Below, in pieces: positions 35,967 to 45,385 of a stretch of DNA of 64,000 bases. The notes below the pieces were generated by a model. The model made no database searches, was not told the origin of the DNA, and worked only from the letters and a program-made list of their open reading frames with translations. Origin of the DNA: Lewinellaceae bacterium (GTDB taxonomy: Bacteria > Bacteroidota > Bacteroidia > Chitinophagales > Saprospiraceae); contig JACJYM010000010.1 of the NCBI GenBank assembly GCA_020636155.1, positions 50,679-114,678 on the forward strand. The letters are read 5' to 3'. Each line of letters begins with the position of its first letter. Positions within the stretch are counted from its first letter, which is position 1. The translations under genes and the position numbers were made by a program.

Positions 35967-35974
35967 TATTTTTG
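35967..35974 (+). promoter_or_regulatory. candidate -7 promoter box for the T9SS metalloprotease gene
   Basis: TATTTTTG is a full match to TAnnTTTG, 30 bases before the ATG. An inverted repeat AAGGAA/TTCCTT (35947-35952, 35959-35964) lies just upstream of the box and could be a protein site or chance. Confidence 0.45.
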
Positions 35975-36004
35975 TATAACTAAGCAAACCTTAATTTTTA
36001 AATT

Positions 36005-39000
36005 ATGCATACCAATTACATTCAAAGGCTGTCATTATTATTGCTATTGGTCTTGTTAAGGATATCTAATCATGCACAATCTAGTATCCAAAAGCTCAAT
36101 TTTGATGTCAAAAACTTTAAAAAAGAACTTTCTCAAAGGGATAACATGGTTTCAATACCAACTGCAATCGATTCACAACATGACTTTCGCATCTCTGAAT
36201 CCGATGTCATGGATGATGATTTCAAAAAAAATTATCCTGAAATTAATGCATATCGATTGCTTGACGACTTCGGCAATTACGGATCTCTGGTAATCAATGA
36301 CTCTAAAGTCTGGATAACGTATAGTATTGATGGCCAAATGTATGCAATTGTGCCTAATGGTTCTGAGTTTGAATTACAATATGGAGTGGGTGAGCCAGTG
36401 CCTCATGCTTGTTCGGTAATTGAAACAAAATCAGTGCTTGGATACGAATTTAATCCCAAAGAATTTAATAATCTCCAGTCTAATCGCATCATTAAATATA
36501 CGGTGAATACTTATCGAGTCGCACCAGTATGTACCGGAGAGTATTATCAGGCGAAGGGAAACAATGACTCTGATGTCAGTGCCTCTATTGTCTCTACGAT
36601 TGCAAGTATTCAAGAAATCTATTTAAGAGAAGTTTCTATAAAACTGACCGCTCTTACTCCCGTTCTCTACAAAAATCCGAACACTGACCCATTTACTCCG
36701 GACACCAATATGGGAGCAGATTCTAGACCCGTACAAGCGGGTAAGGTCGTAAAAGCCAATTTTTCTCTCAATTCCTATGATGTAGGCCATGCATTTCACA
36801 TTCATGAGGATGGTGATGGTTGGAGTAATGGTGGAGTTGCAAGATTAGCCTGTGTATGTCAAAACACTGAATACGAAGGATCTCCTTTAAAAGGTCAAGG
36901 TTGGAGTGGAGCTTTTGCCTCTACAGCTTGGTGGGCATGGATAAGCTTATCGGCTCATGAATTTGGACACATGTTTTCTGCTACGCATACTTTTAATGGT
37001 ACAGGAGGGTCATGTACGGATAATATTTCTGATGAAACCGCTGTAGAGATTGGTAGTGGCACCACTCTTATGTCTTATTCTGGTTCGTGTGATGATACCC
37101 AAAATATACCTGACGGCCCAGAAAACCAATATTTCCATAGTATAAACCTAGAGCAAATATTAACTTATCGTGAACTAGAAGCGACCTGTGCCAGCATCCA
37201 GAATATAAATAATGAAGCGCCTGTAGCACAAGCCATTTTATGTAACAATGATTTTACAATCCCTAAAAGTACCCCTTTCTACATCGAAGGAAATGGTACA
37301 GATCTTAATAATGACAATCTGACTTATACCTGGGAACAGATAAATGAGGATGGCCCAGGTCACCCTACTCAAGGTTTTATAGGAACGCAAGCCGGCAATA
37401 GCCCGACTGCACCGAATTTTAGATGTTTCCCACCTTCAAAAGAAAAATATCGATATTTTCCAGAATTAAGTACCTTAGCTAATGGAATCACATCCGATCC
37501 GTTTCAGGTCTTGTCTCGAAGAGCCAAAGAATTGCAATTTAATTTAACGGTTAGAGATAACAACCCTAATGGAGGAATCATAAATTCTGCCTCTCTAGAT
37601 GTGCATGTTGATGGCACGGGACCTTTCGAAATTCCTACGGCTAGCAATCCCTCCACATTAGATGCTGGAGAATCATTTCAGTTAAATTGGCTTACCAATG
37701 GTTCTGATGGGTTGTGCGACAAGGTATCCATTAGACTTTCGACAGATGGGGGTTTGACATTTCCAATCCTACTTGCCGAAGATGTTGATTATTCATCACA
37801 GGGATCTATGATAACCATTCCTACTGGACTTTATAATACGAGTCAAGCAAGATTTATGATTTCGTGTGAGGATTTTAGCTGCACTAAGTTCTTTTGTGTT
37901 TCGAATAAAAACTTTAGCATCAACTCTCAATGTACTGCACAAGAGACAACTTTGTGTCCGATAGAAGACTATGAATATGACAAAGGAGATCCAGCATTAG
38001 ATTTAGATATTACGGCAATTAATGGAAGTATCGTAAATTCATTTGAAAAGAAAATATATCCCAACTCACCGACTGGTGTTTTCGTCCTTTATGCAGAAAA
38101 TGGTATCGATTGTGCTTCATTTGCCTCCAATGCTTATAACCATGAGACCACAACTATTTCCGTGAATGAATCTGGAACATACACTTTTTATTTTAAACTG
38201 GACGGAATTTATGGAAAGCCGGTTATGACCATTTTTGAAAATAATTTTAATCCAACCTCACCTTGCTCTACTTTTTACACAAGTAATTTACAATTAACTC
38301 CCGATAATTTTTTAAGTAGGTCAACTATTTTATCCGCTTATTTAGAAAAATGCAAAGACTATGTCTTGTTCTTGTCAAACTTAGAAGCACCAACAATTAC
38401 GACCAAAATAGATTTTTATACAGGACCCGGTGATGTCATATTACATAGCGACTCTGATGCTAATTTTGAAAATACATTTATCGCTGTCAAGCAGCCATCG
38501 GGAATCATTTCAGCAGCAAGTGCCGAAGCAGATTTTACGACATTAGGAGGTGGCACTTATCAAATTCATGCAGTCAACTATAAAACTTCTGGTACAGAAC
38601 CTCCAACAAATATCACGGAACAAGACCTAGTAGGTCAAAACTTTAATGAGCTATTCAATAATGACAATTGTCTTTACGCAAGTGCCATGTATAGTACTCT
38701 CATTGTGAATTCTGATTGCTCTCTAGAAGTGGAATTAGGTACTCAATCCGATTGCGACCCTAATAAAGGGACTTTTACACAAGAATTGATAATTTCTTAT
38801 GATGATCCACCTACAGGTAATCTCAACGTAAATGGTGAAATATATTCCCTAACTGGGAGCCCTCAGACCATAGTACTTACTGATCTCATTGCAGATGGAT
38901 CAAATCATGGTATCACTGTGTATTTTACAGATGCCACTGATTGCGAATTTAATAATCCTAATTTCTTTCAAGCCCCTCAGAATTGTTGTCCATTTAACTT

Positions 39001-41767
39001 GGACAATATCCAGAGTACCTATTCCTATTGTGAAGGCAATACACTGATTGTGTCAAATGATAATGACAATATACAATATGAGTGGTATTCGGCCACGACC
39101 TTACTTTCATCAGGTCTAACGTTTATTCCTTCAGAGACCGGAACTTATCGGGTAGTAGCAAAAAACATGGGCGGATGCACAGTAGAAAAAGAATTCAGTG
39201 TCGAAATATTTCCGAATCCTGAACTGACCATTGATGGGCCACAGGCACTTTGTGGTGGAGAGGAAATCACGGTCATGGCAATAACCAATGAAAACCAAGT
39301 AATCTGGACTAAGGATAACGTCGAGCTCACAGAAACGGGATTTTCATTAAACATTTCAGAACAAGGTCTATATTCCGCAACCGTTGTAAATGTTGCCGAA
39401 TGTTCGACCAAAGTAGAATTTAATATCGAGGTTCATGCAAGTCCTGTGGCTGAGTTAGGGGATGATGTCATTCAATGTGAAGGGACAACCGTAACCCTCA
39501 CTGATGTTGGAAACGGGGGCATGACATACAAATGGTTTTTAAATAATGTACTCCTCCCCGACCAAGGTGGCTCTATAGGAGTGACCCAGCCCGGCGTTTA
39601 TAGGATTGAGTCCTATAGTGAATTCAATTGTGTGGGAACAGATGAAGTCAATGTTTCGTTTTTATCCTCTCCTAATATCGATGCCGGCTCTGATATTACC
39701 GTATGCGAAGGAGAGCAAGCCATTATTAATGCAAGTACTGATGGAAATTTCAAATGGTATTTGGATGGACAAGAAATCAATGAAAGTAGCTTAAGTTTTA
39801 CCGCCGTAACTGGAATCTACGTTTTAGAATCTTCTAATGATATTGGCTGTACAGTTTCCGATACCGTAGTGGTCAATATTCTCAGTATTCCCACCGTCGA
39901 TTTAGGAGAAGATAAAGTAGCCTGTATTGGAAACAATGTTCTTCTAGAAGGGCCGGAAGGCGATTACACTTATAATTGGAAACTTCTTGGCAGTACAATC
40001 GAGACCGAAAAAGATCTCACTGTCAGCACTGGCGGAACTTATACCCTCGAAGTGACCAATGCGGCGAATTGTTCAGCCTCAGATGAGATAAATATTGATT
40101 TCGTCGATGGACCAACCGTTGATTTAGGCTCTGATTTAGAAACTTGTGAAGGCAAAGAAATTGATATCATTGCACAGACAAATGGCACGGACATCAGTTG
40201 GTATCGAGACGACATTTTAATCAGTGGAGAAAATACTGCTACTTTAAAAACAGGAATTGCCGGAGACTATAAAATCGTAGTAAAAGGTAGTTCCGGTTGT
40301 GAGTCCACTGATGAAATAAAACTGACCGTCAACCCTAATCCTATGATAAGCATAGGTTCTGACATTGAGGCCTGTGAAGGAAATACCGTCAGTCTTAACT
40401 TCACCAATACAAATAATTATGACTTAGAGTGGTCTTCTAATGGTATTGTGCTCGGCACGAGTGAGTTTTTCTCTGTTCCCTCCTCAGGCACCTATCAATT
40501 AAAAGCTACCAACGAATTCGGGTGCTCTTCTACGGACGAGTTGATCGTAACATTTTATCCTCTTCCGAGCCTCGAACTTGATGATGAATATAATTTTTGT
40601 GAAAATGGTTCAGTAATAATTAGTGCTACATCCAATGCATCCACCTTTGATTGGTATCTTAACGGAAACATTGTCAATGGTATTAATACTTCCTCGATCG
40701 AGGTCGATGAACAAGGAATTATAAAAGTTGAGGCTATAAGTGATAAAGATTGTCGAGCTGAAGCTATGGCAACCGTGATAAGTAGGCAATCCCCCACAGT
40801 AGATATAGGGCTTGACCAAACACTGTGTCCTAATTCCTCAATTGTGTTGAATGCAGGGGACGGCGCAGTACTATGGAATAACGGCAGTACCGAAAGTACT
40901 TTAGAAGTATTATCTCCCAATCCTACCCAGCCGCAAAGTGAAACCTTTTCTGTAACTGTTACCAACGAATTTGATTGTACGGCTACAGATGAAGTAATGA
41001 TAAGCTACTTACCAGTCGTCGTCGCCTCTGTAAGTACAGACCTTAATGGTCTATGTAATGGTGAGACCATGACATTAACAGCGAGTGGGGGTACGACATA
41101 TTCATGGAATGATCCTACAGCTACATTGAGTTCGACTACTGGCAATATCGTGATCGCAAGTCCAAGTGTTACAACCGAATATAGCGTCGTTGTATCTGAT
41201 AATTGTCCTAACAATTCTGATGAAGCCACGGTAGAAGTCGTTGTATTTACTAGAGGCAGCGATGTCACCGCTGGAATGGATACTTGCGTGGTCATCGGTC
41301 GTAGTCTTGACCTCGAAGCAACTGGAGGAGTATTTTATTTATGGCAAGATGACCCCACCATATTGGGTTCAACCACCTCCTCGTCGATTAGTGTAAGTCC
41401 TGCTGAAGAGACCACTTATTATGTAGAAATTGAGGATTTTCATGGTTGTTTATATCAGGATTCCGTTACCGTCTGCGTGGTAGAAGACCCATTAAGCATT
41501 TTTGTACCTGTAACGATGATATCACCAAATGGTGACGGCAAAAACGATGCACTTGAATTCGAAGGCTTAGAATCATTCCCTGACAATAGTTTACAAGTTT
41601 TTAATAGATGGGGAAATTTAATTTATGAAAAAAATGGCTACCAAACCGATGATAATAGGTTTAATGGAACGGAAAGTGGTGAGCCATTACCTGAAGGGAC
41701 CTATTATTATGTCTTAAAATTTGACCAATACGTCTTTAAAAAGGCACTTACCATTATTAGAGATTAA
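36005..41767 (+). CDS. multidomain secreted metalloprotease with Ig-like repeats and T9SS type B sorting domain
   Basis: The 1920-residue protein has a signal peptide (about 1-24) and a zinc metalloprotease domain of the reprolysin-like type at about 170-395. His318, Glu319, His322 and His328 form the HEFGHMFSATH zinc site, with a met-turn TTLMSYSGSC near 355. A beta-rich middle follows, then about ten tandem Ig/PKD-like repeats of some 75 residues with a Cys pair each (DLGxDxxxCxG and GCxxxDE patterns) at about 1000-1830. The end is the gliding-motility-type sorting domain (SPNGDGKNDALEF, VFNRWGNLIYE). It should be secreted by T9SS and act outside the cell. The PorP/SprF gene that follows is the usual partner. 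Confidence 0.87.
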   Translation: MHTNYIQRLSLLLLLVLLRISNHAQSSIQKLNFDVKNFKKELSQRDNMVSIPTAIDSQHDFRISESDVMDDDFKKNYPEINAYRLLDDFGNYGSLVINDSKVWITYSIDGQMYAIVPNGSEFELQYGVGEPVPHACSVIETKSVLGYEFNPKEFNNLQSNRIIKYTVNTYRVAPVCTGEYYQAKGNNDSDVSASIVSTIASIQEIYLREVSIKLTALTPVLYKNPNTDPFTPDTNMGADSRPVQAGKVVKANFSLNSYDVGHAFHIHEDGDGWSNGGVARLACVCQNTEYEGSPLKGQGWSGAFASTAWWAWISLSAHEFGHMFSATHTFNGTGGSCTDNISDETAVEIGSGTTLMSYSGSCDDTQNIPDGPENQYFHSINLEQILTYRELEATCASIQNINNEAPVAQAILCNNDFTIPKSTPFYIEGNGTDLNNDNLTYTWEQINEDGPGHPTQGFIGTQAGNSPTAPNFRCFPPSKEKYRYFPELSTLANGITSDPFQVLSRRAKELQFNLTVRDNNPNGGIINSASLDVHVDGTGPFEIPTASNPSTLDAGESFQLNWLTNGSDGLCDKVSIRLSTDGGLTFPILLAEDVDYSSQGSMITIPTGLYNTSQARFMISCEDFSCTKFFCVSNKNFSINSQCTAQETTLCPIEDYEYDKGDPALDLDITAINGSIVNSFEKKIYPNSPTGVFVLYAENGIDCASFASNAYNHETTTISVNESGTYTFYFKLDGIYGKPVMTIFENNFNPTSPCSTFYTSNLQLTPDNFLSRSTILSAYLEKCKDYVLFLSNLEAPTITTKIDFYTGPGDVILHSDSDANFENTFIAVKQPSGIISAASAEADFTTLGGGTYQIHAVNYKTSGTEPPTNITEQDLVGQNFNELFNNDNCLYASAMYSTLIVNSDCSLEVELGTQSDCDPNKGTFTQELIISYDDPPTGNLNVNGEIYSLTGSPQTIVLTDLIADGSNHGITVYFTDATDCEFNNPNFFQAPQNCCPFNLDNIQSTYSYCEGNTLIVSNDNDNIQYEWYSATTLLSSGLTFIPSETGTYRVVAKNMGGCTVEKEFSVEIFPNPELTIDGPQALCGGEEITVMAITNENQVIWTKDNVELTETGFSLNISEQGLYSATVVNVAECSTKVEFNIEVHASPVAELGDDVIQCEGTTVTLTDVGNGGMTYKWFLNNVLLPDQGGSIGVTQPGVYRIESYSEFNCVGTDEVNVSFLSSPNIDAGSDITVCEGEQAIINASTDGNFKWYLDGQEINESSLSFTAVTGIYVLESSNDIGCTVSDTVVVNILSIPTVDLGEDKVACIGNNVLLEGPEGDYTYNWKLLGSTIETEKDLTVSTGGTYTLEVTNAANCSASDEINIDFVDGPTVDLGSDLETCEGKEIDIIAQTNGTDISWYRDDILISGENTATLKTGIAGDYKIVVKGSSGCESTDEIKLTVNPNPMISIGSDIEACEGNTVSLNFTNTNNYDLEWSSNGIVLGTSEFFSVPSSGTYQLKATNEFGCSSTDELIVTFYPLPSLELDDEYNFCENGSVIISATSNASTFDWYLNGNIVNGINTSSIEVDEQGIIKVEAISDKDCRAEAMATVISRQSPTVDIGLDQTLCPNSSIVLNAGDGAVLWNNGSTESTLEVLSPNPTQPQSETFSVTVTNEFDCTATDEVMISYLPVVVASVSTDLNGLCNGETMTLTASGGTTYSWNDPTATLSSTTGNIVIASPSVTTEYSVVVSDNCPNNSDEATVEVVVFTRGSDVTAGMDTCVVIGRSLDLEATGGVFYLWQDDPTILGSTTSSSISVSPAEETTYYVEIEDFHGCLYQDSVTVCVVEDPLSIFVPVTMISPNGDGKNDALEFEGLESFPDNSLQVFNRWGNLIYEKNGYQTDDNRFNGTESGEPLPEGTYYYVLKFDQYVFKKALTIIRD

Positions 41768-41795
41768 ATTTTAAATAACCGAAAATTAAAAAGCA

Positions 41796-42758
41796 ATGAA
41801 AATGAATTCAACAAAAATAAAGAATCTGGAGATGAAAATATTGGTTAGAATATTGGGACTTATATTATTTATTTCCTTTGGGAATACCCGTATCAATGCA
41901 CAACAAATCGCATACTCCAGCCCTTTACTAGAAACCCATTCCTATTGGAATCCTGCAACAACTGCTTATGGGACAAAGATGAGTACAGATGGCTTTTTTA
42001 GAGGTCAATGGCTTGGTTTTGATGGGGCTCCATTAACGGGATTAGCGTCCTTTCAATACCCATTCGTCGATTATAACATGAGTGCTGGAGGAGTATTACT
42101 ATTTGATAAAACGGGTCCTATTCGCAACATGGGCATTCAGCTAAACTATGCTTACAAATTGAAAATGGGTAGAGAAAGCCAACTTTCACTTGGGCTATCC
42201 GGTAGTTTTACACAATTCAGTATCAATACCGCTAATGAATTGTACAATGATAGTGGTGACATTATTCTTAGTCTCGCAGATCAAAGTACATTTTATCCCT
42301 CCGTTGGAGCTGGTGTGTTTTATGTTTCTACTCTTGAAGAATACAGATCCTCACAGTTCTATTGTGGCTTGGCATTCTCACAAGCTATAGCGGGACAAGT
42401 AGGCTTAGACAGTATCAACATCAAAAGAAACAATCATATAAACGGAGTATTAGGAGTAAAAATCTATGGAAACAGTTCTTATGTTGAGCCATCAATTCAA
42501 TTAAATTATGTTGCACCTCAAGTCATAGACGGCATTTTTACATTAAAATATGAGATGGAAAACACCTTTTGGACGGGTCTAAGTTACAGTACGGTAAACG
42601 ACATCGGCGTTCAAGGGGGTATTATCCTAGATAGGTTTGGAAATCGTTATGCGAAATTGAAACTGGGTGTCCTTGCCAATCTTTTGGTCTCAGAATCCAT
42701 AAGTACCTTTGGCCCGGGAGTAGAATTTATGGTAAGTTATCAATACGACTTAGATTAA
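41796..42758 (+). CDS. PorP/SprF family type IX secretion system membrane protein
   Basis: The 320-residue outer-membrane protein has a signal peptide that may begin at the third Met (41832), ending INAQQ. It contains the family pattern YWNPATTAYG and a repeating amphipathic beta-strand rhythm. PorP/SprF-type proteins pair with large type-B T9SS substrates and help present them at the surface. This gene lies 28 bases after the metalloprotease and ends in a strong terminator, so the two form one unit. Confidence 0.88.
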   Translation: MKMNSTKIKNLEMKILVRILGLILFISFGNTRINAQQIAYSSPLLETHSYWNPATTAYGTKMSTDGFFRGQWLGFDGAPLTGLASFQYPFVDYNMSAGGVLLFDKTGPIRNMGIQLNYAYKLKMGRESQLSLGLSGSFTQFSINTANELYNDSGDIILSLADQSTFYPSVGAGVFYVSTLEEYRSSQFYCGLAFSQAIAGQVGLDSINIKRNNHINGVLGVKIYGNSSYVEPSIQLNYVAPQVIDGIFTLKYEMENTFWTGLSYSTVNDIGVQGGIILDRFGNRYAKLKLGVLANLLVSESISTFGPGVEFMVSYQYDLD

Positions 42759-42801
42759 AAAAGAAAGGCAGTCATTGAAATTTGACTGCCATTCTTTTTA
42801 T
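42758..42801 (+). terminator. Rho-independent terminator after the PorP/SprF gene
   Basis: GGCAGTCA pairs with TGACTGCC around an eight-base loop, extended by AAAGAA/TTCTTT flanks (one mismatch) and followed by a T-run. The flanks make it usable for the converging reverse gene as well. Confidence 0.82.
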
Positions 42802-42813
42802 TTTACCAAGCTT

Positions 42814-43815
42814 TTACTCAGCAATGTAATAGAATATTTTAGTTAACCATTTCGTAGGATCTGGTTCGTTAGCTGGGTCAGTGACATATTCTTCTACCAC
42901 AGGGGCATCATTAAGTATGTTTCTATCCTTCATATAAGCATCTATCGCATAGTGAGCAGGTCCAATGTCCTTATAATCGCCATAATAATCTATTGTTAAG
43001 GCCTTTCTTTCATCAATATGATAAGAAAGGGCATCCTGTATTGCAACTTCCTCTTTTACTGGGATGGCTGCTGCCATATCTGTCATCTGCTTGCTTTCAT
43101 CATATTTAAAATACAATCCACAAGGCATGCCGGCCATTTCTATTCCCGCTGTTTGCAACTTTTGAAACAAGGATCCTAAATTCTGAGCATAAAATTGAGC
43201 TATATTTTCAAATTTTACTTCTGCACGATTCATAACATAGTTCTTGGCTGGAACGATCACTTCCTTAATCTCATATCCTAGATACTTGCCTGATTTCCTG
43301 TCATTTAACAATTCTCCGAGGTTCTCAAGACCTGAATTAAAGTCTTTAGTTATATATTTTTCAGCTAAAAAGTTCATCAGATTCATTGGAATAGAAGATT
43401 CCCCTTCGAAAGTCCATGTAATTTTACATCCACCCTCCGTTTTATCAAAAATGTATTTACCATGGGCATCTCCCATGCCTTCAAAAATGACTTCCGTACC
43501 TATTTCTTTATTCCTTTCAGAAGTTAGATATTTAAAAGTTCCCTTTTTGGAGACCGGGCCTTCCCATGAATAGCTTGCACCAGCACCTACGGTGGTATCG
43601 CCATACATAATTTTCATTTCAGGATCCATTTTCTTCCAAGGATTCCATTTTTCCTGAAGTTTCATGTCGTTTACCGCATTAAATGCCAATTCTACCGGCA
43701 CATTATATTCTTTGCTTACAGACACTTCATATTTCTTTGGTAGAATAAAAGCTATGATGAGCAACAAGACAATAAGTGCTAAAAGCACATATAAGATTTT
43801 TTTAAGTATTTTCAT
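42814..43815 (-). CDS. SRPBCC domain protein with GyrI-like effector-binding domain
   Basis: This 333-residue protein starts with a membrane helix (about 7-27), then a START/SRPBCC (polyketide-cyclase type) domain at about 30-170 (FNAVNDMKLQEKWNPWKKMD). A GyrI-like small-molecule-binding domain follows at about 180-333 (YVMNRAEVKFENI, AIDAYMKDRN). The combination recurs in Bacteroidota, and the ligand is unknown. It follows the HemJ-like gene on the same strand after 29 bases, so the two are probably cotranscribed. It shares the terminator with the PorP/SprF gene. Confidence 0.78.
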   Translation of the reverse strand: MKILKKILYVLLALIVLLLIIAFILPKKYEVSVSKEYNVPVELAFNAVNDMKLQEKWNPWKKMDPEMKIMYGDTTVGAGASYSWEGPVSKKGTFKYLTSERNKEIGTEVIFEGMGDAHGKYIFDKTEGGCKITWTFEGESSIPMNLMNFLAEKYITKDFNSGLENLGELLNDRKSGKYLGYEIKEVIVPAKNYVMNRAEVKFENIAQFYAQNLGSLFQKLQTAGIEMAGMPCGLYFKYDESKQMTDMAAAIPVKEEVAIQDALSYHIDERKALTIDYYGDYKDIGPAHYAIDAYMKDRNILNDAPVVEEYVTDPANEPDPTKWLTKIFYYIAE

Positions 43816-43844
43816 TTTGTTTTGATTTAGTGAATAAGTAAATG

Positions 43845-44375
43845 CTAATTTTTATTTTTTGACACGACAAAAATGCTTAATACAACGATAGCGAGAAGTC
43901 CTACCCCAAAAACAATCATAGAATTAACACTTCCTCTCAATACCGCTAGGGTGACAATGGCTATTAAAAATAAGGTCGGTAATTCATTAAAATATCTAAA
44001 ACCTACAGAAGTGAATTTACTTTCTCCAACTGCTAGTTTTTTCATTTGAATCTTACACAGGACGTGATATACCGTTAATAATACGAGCAAAGTAAGCTTT
44101 GAATGCATCCAGCTATTTTGCCTTAACCAATCTAATCCATGAAAATATAACATCAGTAATCCGGCAGTCCACGTAATCATCATGGCTGGATTACAGATAT
44201 ATCGATATAATCTAGATTCCATCAATTTATATTGATTTCTTAATATTAGACCCTCATTCTCGGGAAGATTATAGCTTTCTTTATGATAGACAAATAGCCT
44301 TCCTAAATAAAACAATCCCGCAAACCATGCCACAAAAAATACAATGTGAATTATTTTTAATATCAATATTTCCAT
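43845..44375 (-). CDS. hemJ: HemJ-type protoporphyrinogen oxidase
   Basis: From the ATG at 44375 the protein has 176 residues and begins MEILILKIIH, the usual start of HemJ (the open frame reaches 44402, but that adds nine unconserved residues). It has four or five membrane helices and the family segment AWFAGLFYLGRLF in the first helix, with conserved His residues for heme and the LLVLLTVYHVLCK segment. HemJ oxidises protoporphyrinogen IX to protoporphyrin IX in heme synthesis. It is the first gene of a two-gene unit with the SRPBCC/GyrI protein. Confidence 0.82.
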   Translation of the reverse strand: MEILILKIIHIVFFVAWFAGLFYLGRLFVYHKESYNLPENEGLILRNQYKLMESRLYRYICNPAMMITWTAGLLMLYFHGLDWLRQNSWMHSKLTLLVLLTVYHVLCKIQMKKLAVGESKFTSVGFRYFNELPTLFLIAIVTLAVLRGSVNSMIVFGVGLLAIVVLSIFVVSKNKN

Positions 44376-44489
44376 AATAAAATTTTGGTCAAAGATAATC
44401 ACATCGTTGGTTTGATTGGGAAAAACTGGTATAATTATTACAATTTACAAATAATTAGAAGGAGTACTTGATAAGTATTTATTGTAATA

Positions 44490-45335
44490 CTACTCCTCTC
44501 TTATAATAGTATCACGACTAAATTCATAATTACCATCTTTCAATAAAATCATATTTTTCACGATGTATGCTTTTATTCTGTCATCATATTCACTACTCAT
44601 TTTTTTTAGAACTAAGGTCCTATTGTAGTCAATGATATTTACCCAATATCTATCACTTATTTTGCCAGCGTGGCCTCCGTTCCAAGAATGATACAATTGC
44701 CTTTTATCTGAATCAATCCTAAGATTTGCAAAATCAATTCCATCTTCAAATTTCTCTTTTTTAGGATTCAATATAAAATATCTTCTCAGAGCATTCGTTG
44801 CGCCACTTACATCATTAAGCGCTAAATCCAAATCCGTTTCACCATCAAAATTAATGTCCTGTAATTTTAAGTCAGGATTATCTAAATCAAAAAAATTAAC
44901 TGAAGCACTAAATTCAGGAATGATGATCGATTGCCAATTTCCGTTTGAAAATTCCACAATCAAACTATCCAAACTTATACGATTTATTTCATTTAGACGC
45001 TTATTGGAAACGAGATTAGAAGAATAACAGAATTTTATTGAATTAAATTTTTCATTCGAATAATGCTTTTTCCATTTGAAAATACCAAAATATTCATTTC
45101 CATTCTTCCTTGACTTAAATTCTATATTTCGCATTTTCAAAAACAATGAATCTTCGATTATTAAACTTGGAATTGAATCAAAATCACAATCTGTAAATAC
45201 GCATTGTATCAAATCAGAATTTTTTACCCCTTTAGGTGAAAATGCATTAGCAACATTTTGAACAATTAAAAAATAAGGAATTAAGGTAGTCAACATGAAA
45301 CAAAAAACTAAACTTTTATTTATCATTGAATACAT
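44490..45335 (-). CDS. hypothetical secreted protein resembling XAC2610-type proteins
   Basis: The 281-residue protein has an N-terminal hydrophobic export signal (about 8-30). Its middle contains LKLQDINFDGETDLDLAL, a calcium-like acidic loop typical of XAC2610-related and FG-GAP-like secreted proteins, and NALRRYFILNPKKEKFE. The C-terminal HSWNGGHAGKISDRYWV segment is also shared with that group as I remember it. Function unknown. It sits alone between the heme gene pair and polA. Confidence 0.6.
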   Translation of the reverse strand: MYSMINKSLVFCFMLTTLIPYFLIVQNVANAFSPKGVKNSDLIQCVFTDCDFDSIPSLIIEDSLFLKMRNIEFKSRKNGNEYFGIFKWKKHYSNEKFNSIKFCYSSNLVSNKRLNEINRISLDSLIVEFSNGNWQSIIIPEFSASVNFFDLDNPDLKLQDINFDGETDLDLALNDVSGATNALRRYFILNPKKEKFEDGIDFANLRIDSDKRQLYHSWNGGHAGKISDRYWVNIIDYNRTLVLKKMSSEYDDRIKAYIVKNMILLKDGNYEFSRDTIIREE

Positions 45336-45385
45336 CTAATTTCAGACCTGAATATTTACAATTATATTAGAATAATTTTGAATCC

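Noticed and set aside
40555..40965. Long reverse frames inside the metalloprotease gene
   Set aside because: They are antisense shadows of the Ig-like repeats, with low-complexity Ser/Thr/Val composition and no homology pattern.
36005..41767. Possible CRISPR or DNA repeat array within the large gene
   Set aside because: The repeats are at protein level (Ig-like units of about 75 residues) with divergent DNA; there are no short identical repeats with spacers.
44461..44497. Hairpin GGAGTA/TACTCC near the end of the hypothetical gene at 44490
   Set aside because: It overlaps the stop codon and has no T-run on either strand, so it does not qualify as a terminator.
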